Source of the DNA: Castor canadensis
Taxonomy: Eukaryota; Chordata; Mammalia; Rodentia; Castoridae
Assembly: GCF_047511655.1 (NCBI RefSeq)
Contig: NC_133400.1
Span: 1,679,001 to 1,743,000 of the forward strand
Direction: 5' to 3'
Length of the DNA: 64,000 bases
In this document: piece after piece, positions 20,980-32,497 of the stretch
Numbering within the stretch: the first letter of the stretch is position 1
How the letters are laid out: every line of letters starts with the position of its first letter
Notes under the pieces: generated by a model
Told to the model about the DNA's origin: nothing
What the model saw: only the letters and a program-made list of their open reading frames with translations
Database searches by the model: none
Translations under genes and position numbers: made by a program

Positions 20980-22675
20980 AAGACAGAACGAAATCACTGC
21001 CTGGTCGATGTACTTTTCGGTTGCAAGTAACAAAAGTCACTTTAGAGACACTTAGCATGATAGGGGAAGGAACTTGGGGACACAGGGCCGTCTCAGGGGA
21101 CACAAGGCAAAGCGTCCTTAGGGACCACGCAAGCCACCTTAACCCAGGTACCATGCTCAGCCTCCCAGCTCGCTCTCCTGTCCTCAGCTTGTCCACTTCC
21201 AGGGCCTCCCCAGAGTTCCCGGCATCTGGGACTGACACTCTTTGCACCCGTTCCCACAGTTCCATGGCCTTGGTGACTTAGACTAGTAAAACCTGACTCT
21301 CACAGCTCAGGAGGTCAGAAGTCAGAAGTCTGCGTGTTGATCGGGGCTGGTTCCCTCCCGAGTCTCCAGGAGAATCGTTCTCTTGCCCTTTCCAGCACCT
21401 ACTATCTGCCTGCACTCTGGCTTGTAGCGCCTTCCACCACCTTCCGAAGACATCGCTGTGACCTCACTTCCATCTGGTCTCATTTCTCTGATTCTGACCC
21501 CTCTGCCTCCCTGGACAAAGGACCCTTGCGATTACGTGGTGTCCGTCAGGTAGCCCAGGATCATCTCCCCATCCCCACATCCTTGAATGGTCCCCTTTGT
21601 GGAGTCCCTGTTGCCATGTAAGATCCCACATCCCCAGGGTCCAGGACCAGGATATAGGTATCTTTATATGGCTGGGGACCATTGTTCTGTTGGCCGCAGT
21701 CGCCAGCTGTGAGACCGAGGCAGGGGGTGGCCACGAGGTGAGAGGGGCAGGAGAAGTGGACTCCACATCTCTGCTGGGACTCCCTGTGTGTCTGGGACTC
21801 TGGCTCCAGACCCAGCCCTACTGCTCTGAGGAAAGGCAGGCAGCTAGGCCAGCTGTCAGGCCCTTAAACGCCTTGCTGGGGATGCCCTGCTGTCAGCCAG
21901 GGGGACGGGAAGTGTCCTCAGTGGGGTACACTGCCTCTCCCACCACACTGACCTTCAGGCCCTGACCAGGCCGTGATTTTTGTAATTTGGAGCTTTTCCA
22001 TTCACTTCCCTGCAAAGCATCCCTCACCTCACACACGCCTGTGCTCAACCATCTTGTATTGTCCCACGGGATGAAGTCGCTGCTTCCTGATTTGCTGGGA
22101 TTCTTTGTTCTCAGAGGTGCATGTGGCTGGCTCCCTTTGGTTTCTCCCAAAATGGCCCCTGTTGGAGAGAGCTTCTTGACCACCCCATCTAAACAGTACC
22201 CAAGCTTGGCTCCAGTCTTTTCCCCTGTGGTTTCTTCCCCTACCTTACTGCCCCACACAGTCTGCAGTTACCTGTTCGTGGTCTGCCTCCTAGGATGCTG
22301 GGCCCCAGGATGGTCTAGGTTGTGTCCCTAGAGTCTAGAACAGAGCCTGGCATAGAACAGGCCCTTGATATGACATGAAGGAAGCAGGGCATCTTCCCAC
22401 TCCTGCGAGCTCTCTTTCCACTGAAGGGCTGGGCCTACCTGAAAGACAGAGCCTTGAAACAGAGGGAAACAGGGCATCTGGGCCACGTCTTCCTGATGTC
22501 CCACCTGACCAGCCACAGGACCCTCTCACCTCCCCTGTCTAGGTTTCTTTTCTCCTAATACTTGCTCTGAAAAAAAAAAACAAAAAAATCCCAGTCCACA
22601 TAGTATTTTTGCTTTAACAGCTTTAAAATGTCTTCCCTCCGGTAGAGACGCAGTTCTTCAAACAACCTAATTGTG

Positions 22676-22793
22676 TTATCTTGGAACATTTCCTTGTTGT
22701 CAGATAAACAATGAAAAACGGCACAGAAAAATAAGCAAATGCTAGCCCGTCTCCCAGGTACGGTGATAAACTGCACGTCCTTGGGGGAGATAA
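22676..22793. promoter_or_regulatory. Cluster of four WGATAR motifs downstream of CA5A
   Basis: TTATCT at 22676-22681 (minus strand), AGATAA at 22702-22707, TGATAA at 22764-22769 and AGATAA at 22788-22793 fall within 118 bp, in non-repetitive AT-richer sequence 1.7 kb after CA5A. A regulatory role is only a guess from motif density. Confidence 0.25.
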
Positions 22794-22970
22794 AGAACAA
22801 CTGTGGCCACAAATAGCCCCCAAGATCAAAGAGAGCCGGGGTGCACGTGGTGCACTTTGGCAGGGTTCACACTTCTGTGCCATCACAAAGCCTTGGTCAA
22901 GAACGGTGTTAGCAGCCTGAAGCGGGGCAGTGTGTCCTGGCAGGACGCCACAGACACCTAGCTGCCTTCA

Positions 22971-23043
22971 TTACTGGGGTTTGAACTCAGGGCTTCACAC
23001 TTGCTAGGCTGGTGCTCTACCACTTGAGCCACTCCACCAGCCC
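22971..23043 (-). mobile_element. ID-type SINE fragment
   Basis: TACTGGGGTTTGAACTCAGG, then CTCTACCACTTGAGCCACTC and CACCAGCCC, is the tRNA-like half in reverse. Confidence 0.75.
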
Positions 23044-23180
23044 ATGTCCTTGGCTTCTTAACACACTTTTGTTTTTAAATGTAAAATCGCTGCAATGTTT
23101 CTTTATGGCTTTTTGTTATGTTTGTTGAAATATTTGTGTCTTAAACCATCAAGTGTTTGACTTCTCAAAAAGTTTATGCT

Positions 23181-23490
23181 ATGAACGGGGCGTCGAAGCT
23201 CAGGCCTGTAAATCCTAGCTACCCCGAAGGTGGAGATCAGGAGGATTGCTTTCTGAGGCCAGTCAGGGCCAAAAAAGTTCACAAGACCCCCATCTCAACC
23301 AATAAAAGCTGGGCGTGGTGGTGTGGTGTGTGTGCCTGTCATCCCGGCTATGCGGGAATCGTAATTAGGAGGCATAAAGTGAGATCCTATTCGAAAAATA
23401 ACTAAAGCAAAAAGGGCTGGAGGAGTGGCTCAAGTGGTAGCACGCCTGCCTAGCAAGTGTGAGGCTCTGAGCTCAAACCCCAGTGCCACA
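23181..23490 (+). mobile_element. Trimeric SINE (two B1-like units plus ID)
   Basis: A first B1-like unit (TAAATCCTAGCTACCCCGAA) is followed by a second, distinct one (GCCTGTCATCCCGGCTATGC) and then the ID unit (GGAGGAGTGGCTCAAGTGGT). The same order occurs at 32192-32497. Confidence 0.8.
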
Positions 23491-23999
23491 CACGCAAAGA
23501 GGTATATGCTGTGAGAATAAAAGGTACAGTATCAAAAACGTAAACCTAGACGCGCTTAGTGACACAAAATAACAGAAACCCGAGGACACTGATGAAAATA
23601 GCACCTGTGTTCACATTGCTTCACACAGACTCCCATGGTGCCCAGCTCCCCCTCCCTCAACCCCCAGACTGTCCTGGGCTCAAGGCCATGTGCAAAGCTT
23701 TCATTTGCAGGTCAAGCATGGGTTTCATTCTGCAGAGGCCCACCCTAAGACTGAGGTGCAGGGCTGGCAGGCTGCATTTTATGATGTCATGGGTCCCACA
23801 ATGACCCTTGCCCTAAAATGCGTCCCCTCTCCTTCATTGCCTGAGGACTCACATTGAGTCTTAGCAGTCTCGTCCTTATGCACACAGGAAATTCTAGACA
23901 GCTTGAAAAACTTTTACAGATCACACTTTCCAAACAGAAATCTTCCTGAAGCCCTTCGAGAGTTTCCCTCAGCTCAGAAATTAAGCCAAAGCCACAACA

Positions 24000-24350
24000 C
24001 AGCAGTGTGGCCTGGTTCCTGCCTCTCTCCAACCACTTCCTCCCACCTCCCCAGCCTCAGGTCTCCAGCCCAGCCCCAGCTGCCGCTCCCCTCCACGGGG
24101 TGAGCCCCACTCCCCGCACCCCTTTCTGTCCAGGGCCTTCGCTTTCATCCTCAGCCTGAGTCACCTCTCCCATTTCCTTCAGAGCACGTTCCTCTGCTTG
24201 CTCTTTTCCTTCCTCTGGTTGTTTGCTCAGTGTTAGGACTGCCTTCAGGAGCCCCGCGAGATAAGGGGGTGTTTCCTGAAGGTCCCTTGTGTCTCCTCAG
24301 TGCCCGTTATGGTGGTGGGCATACAGAAAGCATTTAATAATTTTTATTGA
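24000..24350 (+). repeat. L2-like ancient LINE remnant
   Basis: The order of CAGGGCCTTCGCTTTCAT, a CAGAG-rich middle, CTCCTCAGTGCCCG and a tail ATACAGAAAGCATTTAATAA fits the 3' end of L2. Highly diverged. Confidence 0.45.
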
Positions 24351-24362
24351 GTAAAAACAAGA

Positions 24363-24423
24363 AGGAGGGAGGGAGGGAGGGAGGGAGGGAGAGGGAGAGG
24401 AAGGGGGCAGGGAAGAGGCAGGA
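24363..24423. repeat. GGGA simple repeat
   Basis: A G/A tract of GGGA units, likely polymorphic, follows the L2-like end and the AATAATTTTTATTGAG sequence. Confidence 0.85.
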
Positions 24424-24956
24424 AGGCTCCTGACACACTTCTTCCCAGAAGAGCCAGTGCTTGTCCAGGTTCAGCAAGTGGTATGGACATCAGTACAGGA
24501 AGGTCACAGGGCCACTCCGTTTTCCGGGCACCGTAGGTTGTAAAGGAGATCCTGTTTGGGGGTCCTGCTGGCCGAGAGGCTGGGCCTGAAGATTCAAAAT
24601 GGAAGTGGGAAAGCAAGGCCATGGGGAAGGCCAAGCCCACGCAGCTGCTGTGCTGTCCCCTCATGACTGGTTGGTTAGGAGATGCACTGATGGCAGGCAT
24701 GCCAGCACCAGGGAGGGTCCACACCACTGGACACACTCCTGGGCCAGGCTTTAGGCTCAGTGTTCTCCATATTGAACAGTTTTCAGCCCCACTGCAGATC
24801 AGGTCGCCTGGGGAAGCCAGTCCTCACTCCGAAGCCCTCAGGGCTGGGATCTAAGGAAACTGTGTAGAACGCTCAGCAAGTGACTGGGTGGAGTAGCAAG
24901 GAGGAGAGCCACGCAGCCAGTCTACGAACATCCTGTGAAACCATCCTGATTTTGGG

Positions 24957-25146
24957 GTTTTCTTCGGTGTTGGTGTTTGAACGCAGGGCCTACACCTTGA
25001 GCCGCTCACCAGCCTTCTTTTGTGATGGTTTTTCTCGAGATAGGGTCTCGCGAACTATTTGCCCAGGCTGGCTTCAAACCTCAGTTCTCCCGATCTTAGC
25101 TTTCCAAGTAGCTAGGATTACAGACATGAGCCACCGGTGCCCCGCT
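24957..25146 (-). mobile_element. B1-ID composite SINE
   Basis: Shortened ID part (TTTGAACGCAGGGCCTACAC) and B1 part (AAGTAGCTAGGATTACAGAC), in reverse. Confidence 0.8.
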
Positions 25147-25292
25147 CAAACTATCCTGGTTTTAATGGAGAAACTGAGGCTTGCGTGGGAGGCTGAGAAG
25201 CCTGTCAGTCACCCTCCTCGGCGTGGGGCTAGGCAGCACATTGATCTTACCTCTAAAAAATGCAGTGACAAAGCGAAGAGAATCTTGAACCA

Positions 25293-25391
25293 GGCTGGGC
25301 ACGGGGCTCCAGTGCTAGAGCACTTGCCTAGCAAGCTTGAGGCTCTGAGTTCAGCCCCCAGGACCACTAACTAAACAAGCAAATAAATAAA
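25293..25391 (+). mobile_element. ID-type SINE unit
   Basis: GCTAGAGCACTTGCCTAGCA and TGAGTTCAGCCCCCAGGACC with an AAATAAATAAA tail. Confidence 0.65.
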
Positions 25392-25416
25392 AGTTTAAAA
25401 AGTCCTGAATTTTTAA

Positions 25417-25612
25417 AGTACTGGAATTTGAACTCAGGGCATTGCTCTTACTGGGCAGGTGCTCTACAGTTTGAGCCATGCTTCCAGTCCTTTCTGCATT
25501 GGTTGTTTTTGAGCTAGAATCTCACTTTATACCCAGGTTGGTCTGGACCGTGATCTCCCTATTTACATTTCCCGCACAGCTGAGATGACAGGCACACACC
25601 ACCACACTCAGG
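25417..25612 (-). mobile_element. B1-ID SINE (second B1 subtype)
   Basis: The ID part (TTTGAACTCAGGGCATTGCT) is followed by the B1-like subtype with GCTGAGATGACAGGCACACA, in reverse. Confidence 0.75.
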
Positions 25613-25641
25613 TCCGCCCTCCACCCGCCCTTGGGAGGGGA

Positions 25642-25843
25642 CGGTTCTGGGGTTCAAACTCGGTGCATTGCGCTTGCTAGGCAGGCGCTCTACCACCTGA
25701 GCTGTTCCACCAGCCTATTCCCTAATCTTCATTGGTTGAGATGAGGTCTTGAGAACTTTTTGCCTGGGTTGTCCTTGAACCACAATCCTCCAGATCTCTG
25801 CCCTTCAAGAAGCTAGAATTACAGGCGTGAGCCAGCGCCCGCT
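25642..25843 (-). mobile_element. B1-ID composite SINE
   Basis: GGGTTCAAACTCGGTGCATT, then AAGCTAGAATTACAGGCGTG, in reverse. It lies head-to-tail with the two preceding minus-strand elements. Confidence 0.75.
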
Positions 25844-27504
25844 CGGTCCTGTACTTTAATTCTTGAGAGAGAGCGTCTTATCAGGGACACCTCTTCCAAG
25901 GACAGCACCTGCTTGGCCATGGGTTTTATACATCACAGGCTGTCCTGCGCTGTGGAAGGAGCCAGGGTTGGGGACCAGGCCTCAGGATTTGAGCCAGGAT
26001 GGAGCAGAGAGGAACCATGTGTCAACTCCCTGTGGGCTGTCCATCCCCACAGGGACCTGGGGAGTGAGAAGAAAAGGCCCAGACATCAGGGAGAGAAAGG
26101 ACAGCAACTCTACCCAACAAGGACACCAGGAAAAGCCTGCAGTCACCTCCTTCTTCACGTCTCTCATTGGTTTGGCGCTTCCTTCTGATGCCTTTGCCTC
26201 CTGAAAGATGTACTTTAGTCTGCGATTCTTAAAAACCCAGGTTAGCCTGGGACACTGACCTACTCCCAGGAGGTGGACCACGCCTGGACACATTCCTACA
26301 AAGCTACAAACAACCCAGAGGAAAAGACACTGACTTCAGCCCTCAGAGCGACAGTACAAACAAACAGAAACTGACTCAGTGCCTGCCCTGAGCGGTGTCC
26401 AGACTCGAGTGACCGAGGGATGGGCTCTCACTGTCAGCTGACCGGGCTCACTATTGTCTTGGAGAATTTCTGGCCTGACTTTTAAAGTTCAAAGCTTCCT
26501 CCCTTTGCTTTTCGTTATTTTCTCGTTTTGTAAGAATACAAATGTGTGAGAACTGTTGCCTGTTCCTGGCAAAACGTCAGGTCTGCCTCTGCCTCCTTTT
26601 CCCCAGCACGTTCACAGAGATGGACCAGAACCAGGCTTCATGGAGGGGATGACAAAAGCCCAGTTGTCCTCAGGGGCTGCTGCCCGCTGCCAGCGCCCTC
26701 TCCCCATTGCCCATTCTTGCTGTCCAGGACTCCCGTCCCCTTCCTCTCCCTCCTCCCCTAGAGCACGGCCATTCTGGGGACCTGACCATTACCTCTTCTC
26801 CCCCAACTCCAGCTGCTCCTGAGTCTCTGTGTCCTTCCTGGCTTTTTCTTGTTGTTCGAGACACAGAAACACCAGGGTGTCTTGCTATGCTGGGGGAAGC
26901 ACCTGTCTCTTCCTGACAGAGCTGGGCCCCTGGCCAGCTGTCTCAAAGCCGAGTTGCATGTGTGGTCCCTGTGACTGTTGGCACAAATCAGTTCTTCCCC
27001 CCTTTAACCTTCTCCTCAACCCCTGTACCTCAGCTTGCTTTCACAAGCCCTCATAACTGAAGGCAGTGAATGTCGGCCCCGATATTTTCCAAAGTAAAGA
27101 ACTGAACCCTAAGCTACAAATTCTGTCTTTGCAGCTCTGAGCTCCCTTCCTCACTTGGTTATGAGGCATCCGCCCCTTGGTTCTGGGCTCAAAGCTGAGA
27201 GGCAGAGCAAAGTAGCCAAGGAAGCTACACTGTCAAACTGAGCAGCTGCTTCCAACAACACTTGGTGATCCTAGCACCACCTAGAACTGGATGTGCCATG
27301 AGCAGGGAATCTTGCAATCCAGGGCAGAGTGGAGGAGCATAGAATAGCAGCTTCAACTCACTCAAGTGTTGTGACACAAAAGCATGGCTTGTCACATTGA
27401 CGCTAAGCAGGAGCCATGCCTGGTTCCCATGTCTGTGAAAATGTCAAATGTACATCAACAGGAAAAACATGTTCTGCTTCCCCCACACCTAAGACGTGTT
27501 CACC

Positions 27505-27622
27505 AGCCAGGTGCAGTGGTTCACATCTGTAATCCCAGCTACTCAGGAAGTAGAGGCAGGAGCTTCAAAAGCTCAAATCCAGCCCAGCGAAGTTAGCAGC
27601 GAGACCTTATCTCAAAAACAAA
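27505..27622 (+). mobile_element. B1-like SINE monomer
   Basis: CCAGGTGCAGTGGTTCACAT and TAATCCCAGCTACTCAGGAA with an A-rich end and no ID part. It abuts the next SINE. Confidence 0.7.
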
Positions 27623-27624
27623 AT

Positions 27625-27834
27625 ACCAGTGACTCACGCCTGTAATCCCAGCTACTTGGGAGGTTTAGATGGGGAGGACCGACGTTCTCGAGACCCTATC
27701 TCAAGACCCCATCTCCAAAATAACCAGAGAAAAGAGGACTGGAGGTGTGGCTCAAGTGGTAGGGCCACATGCATGCTTTGCAAGCGTGAAGCCCTGAGTT
27801 CAAATCCCAGTCCCACAAAACAAAACAAAAAAAG
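27625..27834 (+). mobile_element. B1-ID composite SINE
   Basis: CCAGTGACTCACGCCTGTAA, GGAGGTGTGGCTCAAGTGGT and GAGTTCAAATCCCAGTCCCA with an AAAACAAAAC tail. Confidence 0.8.
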
Positions 27835-28777
27835 AACGACAGCATTGGAGATTTAGACTGAAGTTTTTTTTTTTTTTTGAGGGGAGTCGAGATTAATTCC
27901 TTTGTCAGAATTTCCCGCATCCATTTGGGAATCTTCCTTTAGTAGCACTGAAACATTTCTGAACTTGGAGGTTATTTCTAAGCAATATTTCTAAGATATA
28001 TGCTGATCCTTTTTCCTGAATTCTGGAAATTCAGAGAGGGCTGCTTCCCCTGACACACATGCTCTCAAACACAAACCCAAATCAAACGTGCAGCCATCAG
28101 ACGACAGGTGCCCCCATGCAGGAGGGCCTCGCATCAGAAAGACAGGTTTCTTAATCACACACACAACTTCACACCAATTTGACATCCCGCAGCATTTAGT
28201 GAGCAATCAGAGCACCAGGCAATTGGGGTGTATCCAAGAACAGAAGGACAAAACCCTGCTCTGGCCCCACGGACGCTGCATACTGCAGTGAGTCTTTGAA
28301 ACCCCATATGTGGTAAGCATGCGTGGAGCACATGGGGATGACCAGCAAGGGAAAATGGCGGGGCTGAGGCAGGGGAAGCTGCCTGAGGGGACACCTGAGC
28401 TAAGATCTGAACAGGCAGAGAGAGCAGAGTGGCCAGTGATGTGGCAGATGAAAGGGGACCCAATGTGGGAGACCCAGGGACTTCACTCTGGGGTGAGGAC
28501 TGGGCCACGGAGCATGGCGGTGCTTCACTCAGGATCTCAAAGGGAGCAAGCCACACCTGCAGGCGTTGCCAGCGAAGGACTGCATTCTGGAGATGTCATT
28601 GCAAACTACCTGCCCTGCTGGGGGGACGAGAGGAAGTCAGGTTGAAGCCAGGTGTTTGGGCCACCTGCGATGGAGAAGGTTTGTGGGAGGAAGGTGGAGA
28701 ATTCTGGACAAGGTAAAGATCTGTTCTTCAAATCTTCAACACCCTGTCTTGGGTGCACTACATGTTTTTGGTTTGGA

Positions 28778-28993
28778 TTTTTTTTTTTTTTTTTTTGTGG
28801 TGGGACTGGGGTTTGATCTCAGGGCTTCACTCTTTGCAGAGCAGGTGCTCTACCCCTTAAACCACACCTCCAGTCTATTATGCTCTGGTTATTTTTGGAG
28901 ATGGGGGAGTCTCATGAACTATTTGTCTGGGCTGTCCTTGAACCTGGATCCTCCTGGTCACAGCCTCCCAAGTAACGTCACCGGTGCCTGGCC
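28778..28993 (-). mobile_element. B1-ID composite SINE
   Basis: A long T run, the ID part (GGGTTTGATCTCAGGGCTTC) and a B1 part ending in CACCGGTGCCTGGCC, in reverse. Confidence 0.8.
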
Positions 28994-29942
28994 GGATGCT
29001 CTAAGTTTTGAGGGCCACATATCTAATCACAGCCAATGAGGCTCTGGGTGGGGGACAGGACCCTTCCTGCCTCTTTCAGCTTCTGGGGTCACCGGCATCT
29101 TTGGTGTCCCTTGGCTCGAGGCTGTGTCAATGCATCTCACATGGCTTCCCTCTGGGTGTCTCTCTTCACACACTGTCCTAAGGAGGATTGCAGGTTATGC
29201 TACTCCAGCATGATTTCATCTTAACTTTCCACATCTTCACTGGCCACACTCCGAGGTCCTAGAGGCTGAGCTCAGCCGCCACGAGCAGGCTGGGGCAGGA
29301 GCCCTGACCAGGACGAACCTGTTCCATGAGGTGCAGGACAGACACCGAGAACCAAAGCCTGATTCCCGGAACTCTGGTGAGGAAGCCACACTGAGCCCCA
29401 AAGTCTCCACAGCCACCCTTTGGCTTGTCCTCCTGGCTTTTGGGGTGCCCCCCAAGCCCAGGTGGGAAGGACCGAGGGGCCTAGCCTGGCCTAGGCAGTC
29501 AACATCTGGGATGGTCAGCCGTGGCCAAAGACAGACAGGACCCTTAACACTCCAGGCTGCTGGTGGGGGCAGGAGGTGCTCCCTAAGGTAGGGAGTCCAG
29601 TGTTTGTAGGAGGGAGGAAAAGGGAGTGTGTACAGTAAGCAAGATGGATGCAGTTCCAGGGGACGCTGGCTGGGACACAGACTCCCCACTGTGGAGACCA
29701 CTCCTCATGGTCCACCAGGGCGCAGGGAGCATGGGCGGCCAGTGGCTGCTCTCTCTCAGGTCCTTGGTCCTCACAATGGGAAGAAAGTCAGAGGCAGGCT
29801 TGGGTGGTCAGCTGGTGGCTGCTGACCATAGAAGATGTGTTTCTGGTGGTGACAGGGGCACTAGTAGCCACTCATGGGTGGGGGTCTCCAACACAGACTC
29901 CTCCACCACCCAGGGGTGAGAGGTTGAGGTCTCTCTGCTTCA

Positions 29943-30040
29943 CAGAAGGGGAAGCTGAGGCTTAGAAAACCAAGGGAGTCAATAAACTAGCAAGTGGCAG
30001 AGGTGGGATTTGAACCAGGGCGTGCGGCTCCAGGCCTGCA
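29943..30040 (-). repeat. MIR-like ancient SINE remnant
   Basis: AAGGGGAAGCTGAGGCTTAG, AAACTAGCAAGTGGCAGAGG and TGGGATTTGAACCAGG match the MIR core in reverse. Confidence 0.6.
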
Positions 30041-30129
30041 CTCCTTTTACAGCTCACACACCATTTGAAAGCATTCAGTTTGCTCAAGATGTACGCCGCC
30101 ACCACCTCAGTGAGAAGCTGCTCCCAGGA

Positions 30130-30230
30130 GCGGCCACTCCCGCGTCCCTTCCCAGCCCTAAGCACATCTGCTTTCAGGGATTTGCCTGCTCTGGACATTT
30201 TGTATAAATAGGATCCCACCTTTCTGATAG
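30130..30230 (-). repeat. L1-like remnant
   Basis: GATTTGCCTGCTCTGGACAT and TTTGTATAAATAGGATCCCA match a familiar antisense L1 segment. The rest is too diverged to bound. Confidence 0.45.
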
Positions 30231-30626
30231 CGTCAGCAAGGCTATAGTTGGGGGTGTGGCTGAGAACATTTGACCTCCACCAGGCTGGACATCAGCCCTG
30301 CGCCTGAAACACAGGCACGCTCATTTTCATAACCTGAGAGGACATGCAGCCTTGATGACTTCTAACTCTGCCTCTCGCTCTCACACGGCAATTCCAGGGC
30401 ATGGGTTTCATCTGCAGTCGTGGGACTGTTTAGCATTCCCATCCACGTGATCTTCAGGAAATGGGCTAAACTCTCTGGGCATCGAATTGGGAGCCAGAGA
30501 ACCCTCCAGAGATGGCCACGATCTCTCTTCACAGGGCGGAGGCTTTTGTATCCCCAAGAGAGGTGATAAAGTTTGCAAAGGGCCTGCAGGATGAAATGTG
30601 GGTCTTGCTTAATCAGAGTCTATGTG

Positions 30627-30820
30627 TTTGTTTGTTTGTTTTTTGTGGTGCTGGGATTTGAACTCAGGGCCTACACCTTGAACCACTCCACCACCCCTTT
30701 TTTTATAATGGGTTTTTTTGAGATAGGGTCTCACGAACTATTTGCCCGGACTGGTTTCGAACCTCGATCCTCCTGATGTCTGCTTCCTGAGTAGCTAGGA
30801 TTACAGGCATGAGCGACAGG
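30627..30820 (-). mobile_element. B1-ID composite SINE
   Basis: GTTTGTTTG tail, TTTGAACTCAGGGCCTACAC, then GAGTAGCTAGGATTACAGGC, in reverse. Confidence 0.8.
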
Positions 30821-32191
30821 CAGCAGCCTGTCCATGTTTGTTAACCGGTTACTGGGACTGAGGCACGATGGTAGCAGCAGCAGCAGAGCCGGGATGAAGA
30901 ACCCACCTGGATCTGCACCAGTGTCTCCGCCACTCATTTCTCCAGGGACCACTCAAGGGACCAACGCCTGAAGCACTTTCTAGGCTTCACCAGCCAGAGG
31001 CTCAGCATGGGGCCTGTGCGCGGGGACTGCCCACCTTTGGAGCACACAGACAGGAGAACTAGCTGCGGAGCAGGCGAGTGTGGCTTCTGAAAACAGCTCT
31101 CCAGGAGAAGAAGGGACACCTGCCATGTTGGCGGCCCCGTGGCTGAGAACAGGCAGAGCAGGGAGTCGCACCCTAGGCAGGCCGCAGCAGGCCCAGGCTC
31201 CTATTCAGTATTGGCGGAGTAGATGACTTTCCTGAGGAAAAAGGCGTTGAGAGAACAGATCCCTGCAAGGATGATGAAGTTCCAGTCAGCTCTCTCGGAA
31301 AGCTGCAGCTTTGGAGCAACAAGAGGTCTCAGGTCACAAGCAGGGAACTGCTCATCCCCCCTTTCCGTCTGTGGCCGCCTGGCCCTCCACGGCTGCTGCC
31401 TCCAACAGGACATCTGGTTAGAGAGGTGACCTGCCAGGATCTGCTCTGCTCTGGAAGATGTCAAAACAGCCCTAAGAAGGAAGCACCTGTTACTACTCAT
31501 CTACAGATGGGGAAACTGAGGCATGGGTCTGCTTGGTCACACTGCTTGGGCCTCCTTCTGGAGCCCTGGGTCGCTCTGTGGCACTGGAGTTGGTCCTGGG
31601 TTCCTGCCAGATAAAGCAAGGTGGAGGGTGGGAGGTGGGGAGCATGAGAAACAAGGACAGCAATTTACAGATGGTACGTCAAAGCCAGCCCACCTTCCAG
31701 CAAGGCAGAAAATTGCTCCAGGGTTCTATTTTGCAAGTGCCCTTGTCCCCAGCTCCAGAAACAATAGACTTACAACAGCCTGGGGGAGGTTCCTGCTTCC
31801 AGCCTTTGGAAAAAAGCAATCCATTTCAACTGATTTCAAGGCCACACAGTGCTCCCTGGGTGATGGAGCCAAACTTCCTCTTTCCCAAGGTCAGAGTTAT
31901 CCAAGTTTGTTCCTCCACACTAAGGAGCAAGGACTGTCCTGCTCTTTGCAGGGGTCGGAAACCAGGGCTGAGCGTTCAGAGGAAAACACACACTGCTCAC
32001 TTGCTCCTTGGCTGGATTTTCTTCCAAGCTTGGGGACCTGGAAAATGGGATTTTAAAAACGATTACCAAAGTAAGAGGAAGAAAGTTTAGAAACAACTGA
32101 AAAATGGAAGAAGCGCCCCTTCGGTAGAAGTGTGGCTAACTCTACACGCTGAAGTCCCCTCCCACCTGCCTCTGCTATCCACAATCTGGAG

Positions 32192-32497
32192 TTGGATGTG
32201 ACGGCTCAAGTCTGTAATCCCAGCTACTCAGCAGACAAAGATGGGGCATCATGATGTGAGACCAGCCCCAGTGAAAAGTTCATGAGACCCCCCCCCATCT
32301 CAATCAATGGCTGGGTGCAGTGATGTGTGCCTGTCATCCCAGCTACAGGGGAACTGTAAATAGGAGGACTGAGATCCAGGCCTATCAGGGCATAAACCAC
32401 AAGAATAACCAAAGCAAAAAAGGCGGACACCTGCCTAGAAAGTGCCAGGCCCTGAGTCCAAACCCCAGTCCCACCAGGAAAAAAAAAAAAAAAAAAG
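32192..32497 (+). mobile_element. Trimeric SINE (two B1-like units plus ID)
   Basis: Same order of units as at 23181-23490: first unit TAATCCCAGCTACTCAGCAG, second GCCTGTCATCCCAGCTACAG, then a shortened ID part and an 18-base A tail. Confidence 0.75.

Noticed and set aside
23585..23605. CARE-like TGATGAAAA, also TTTCATCA at 37972 and TGATGTAA at 3934
   Set aside because: Isolated matches to the loose consensus are expected several times in 64 kb by chance, unlike the tight cluster at 45299-46120.
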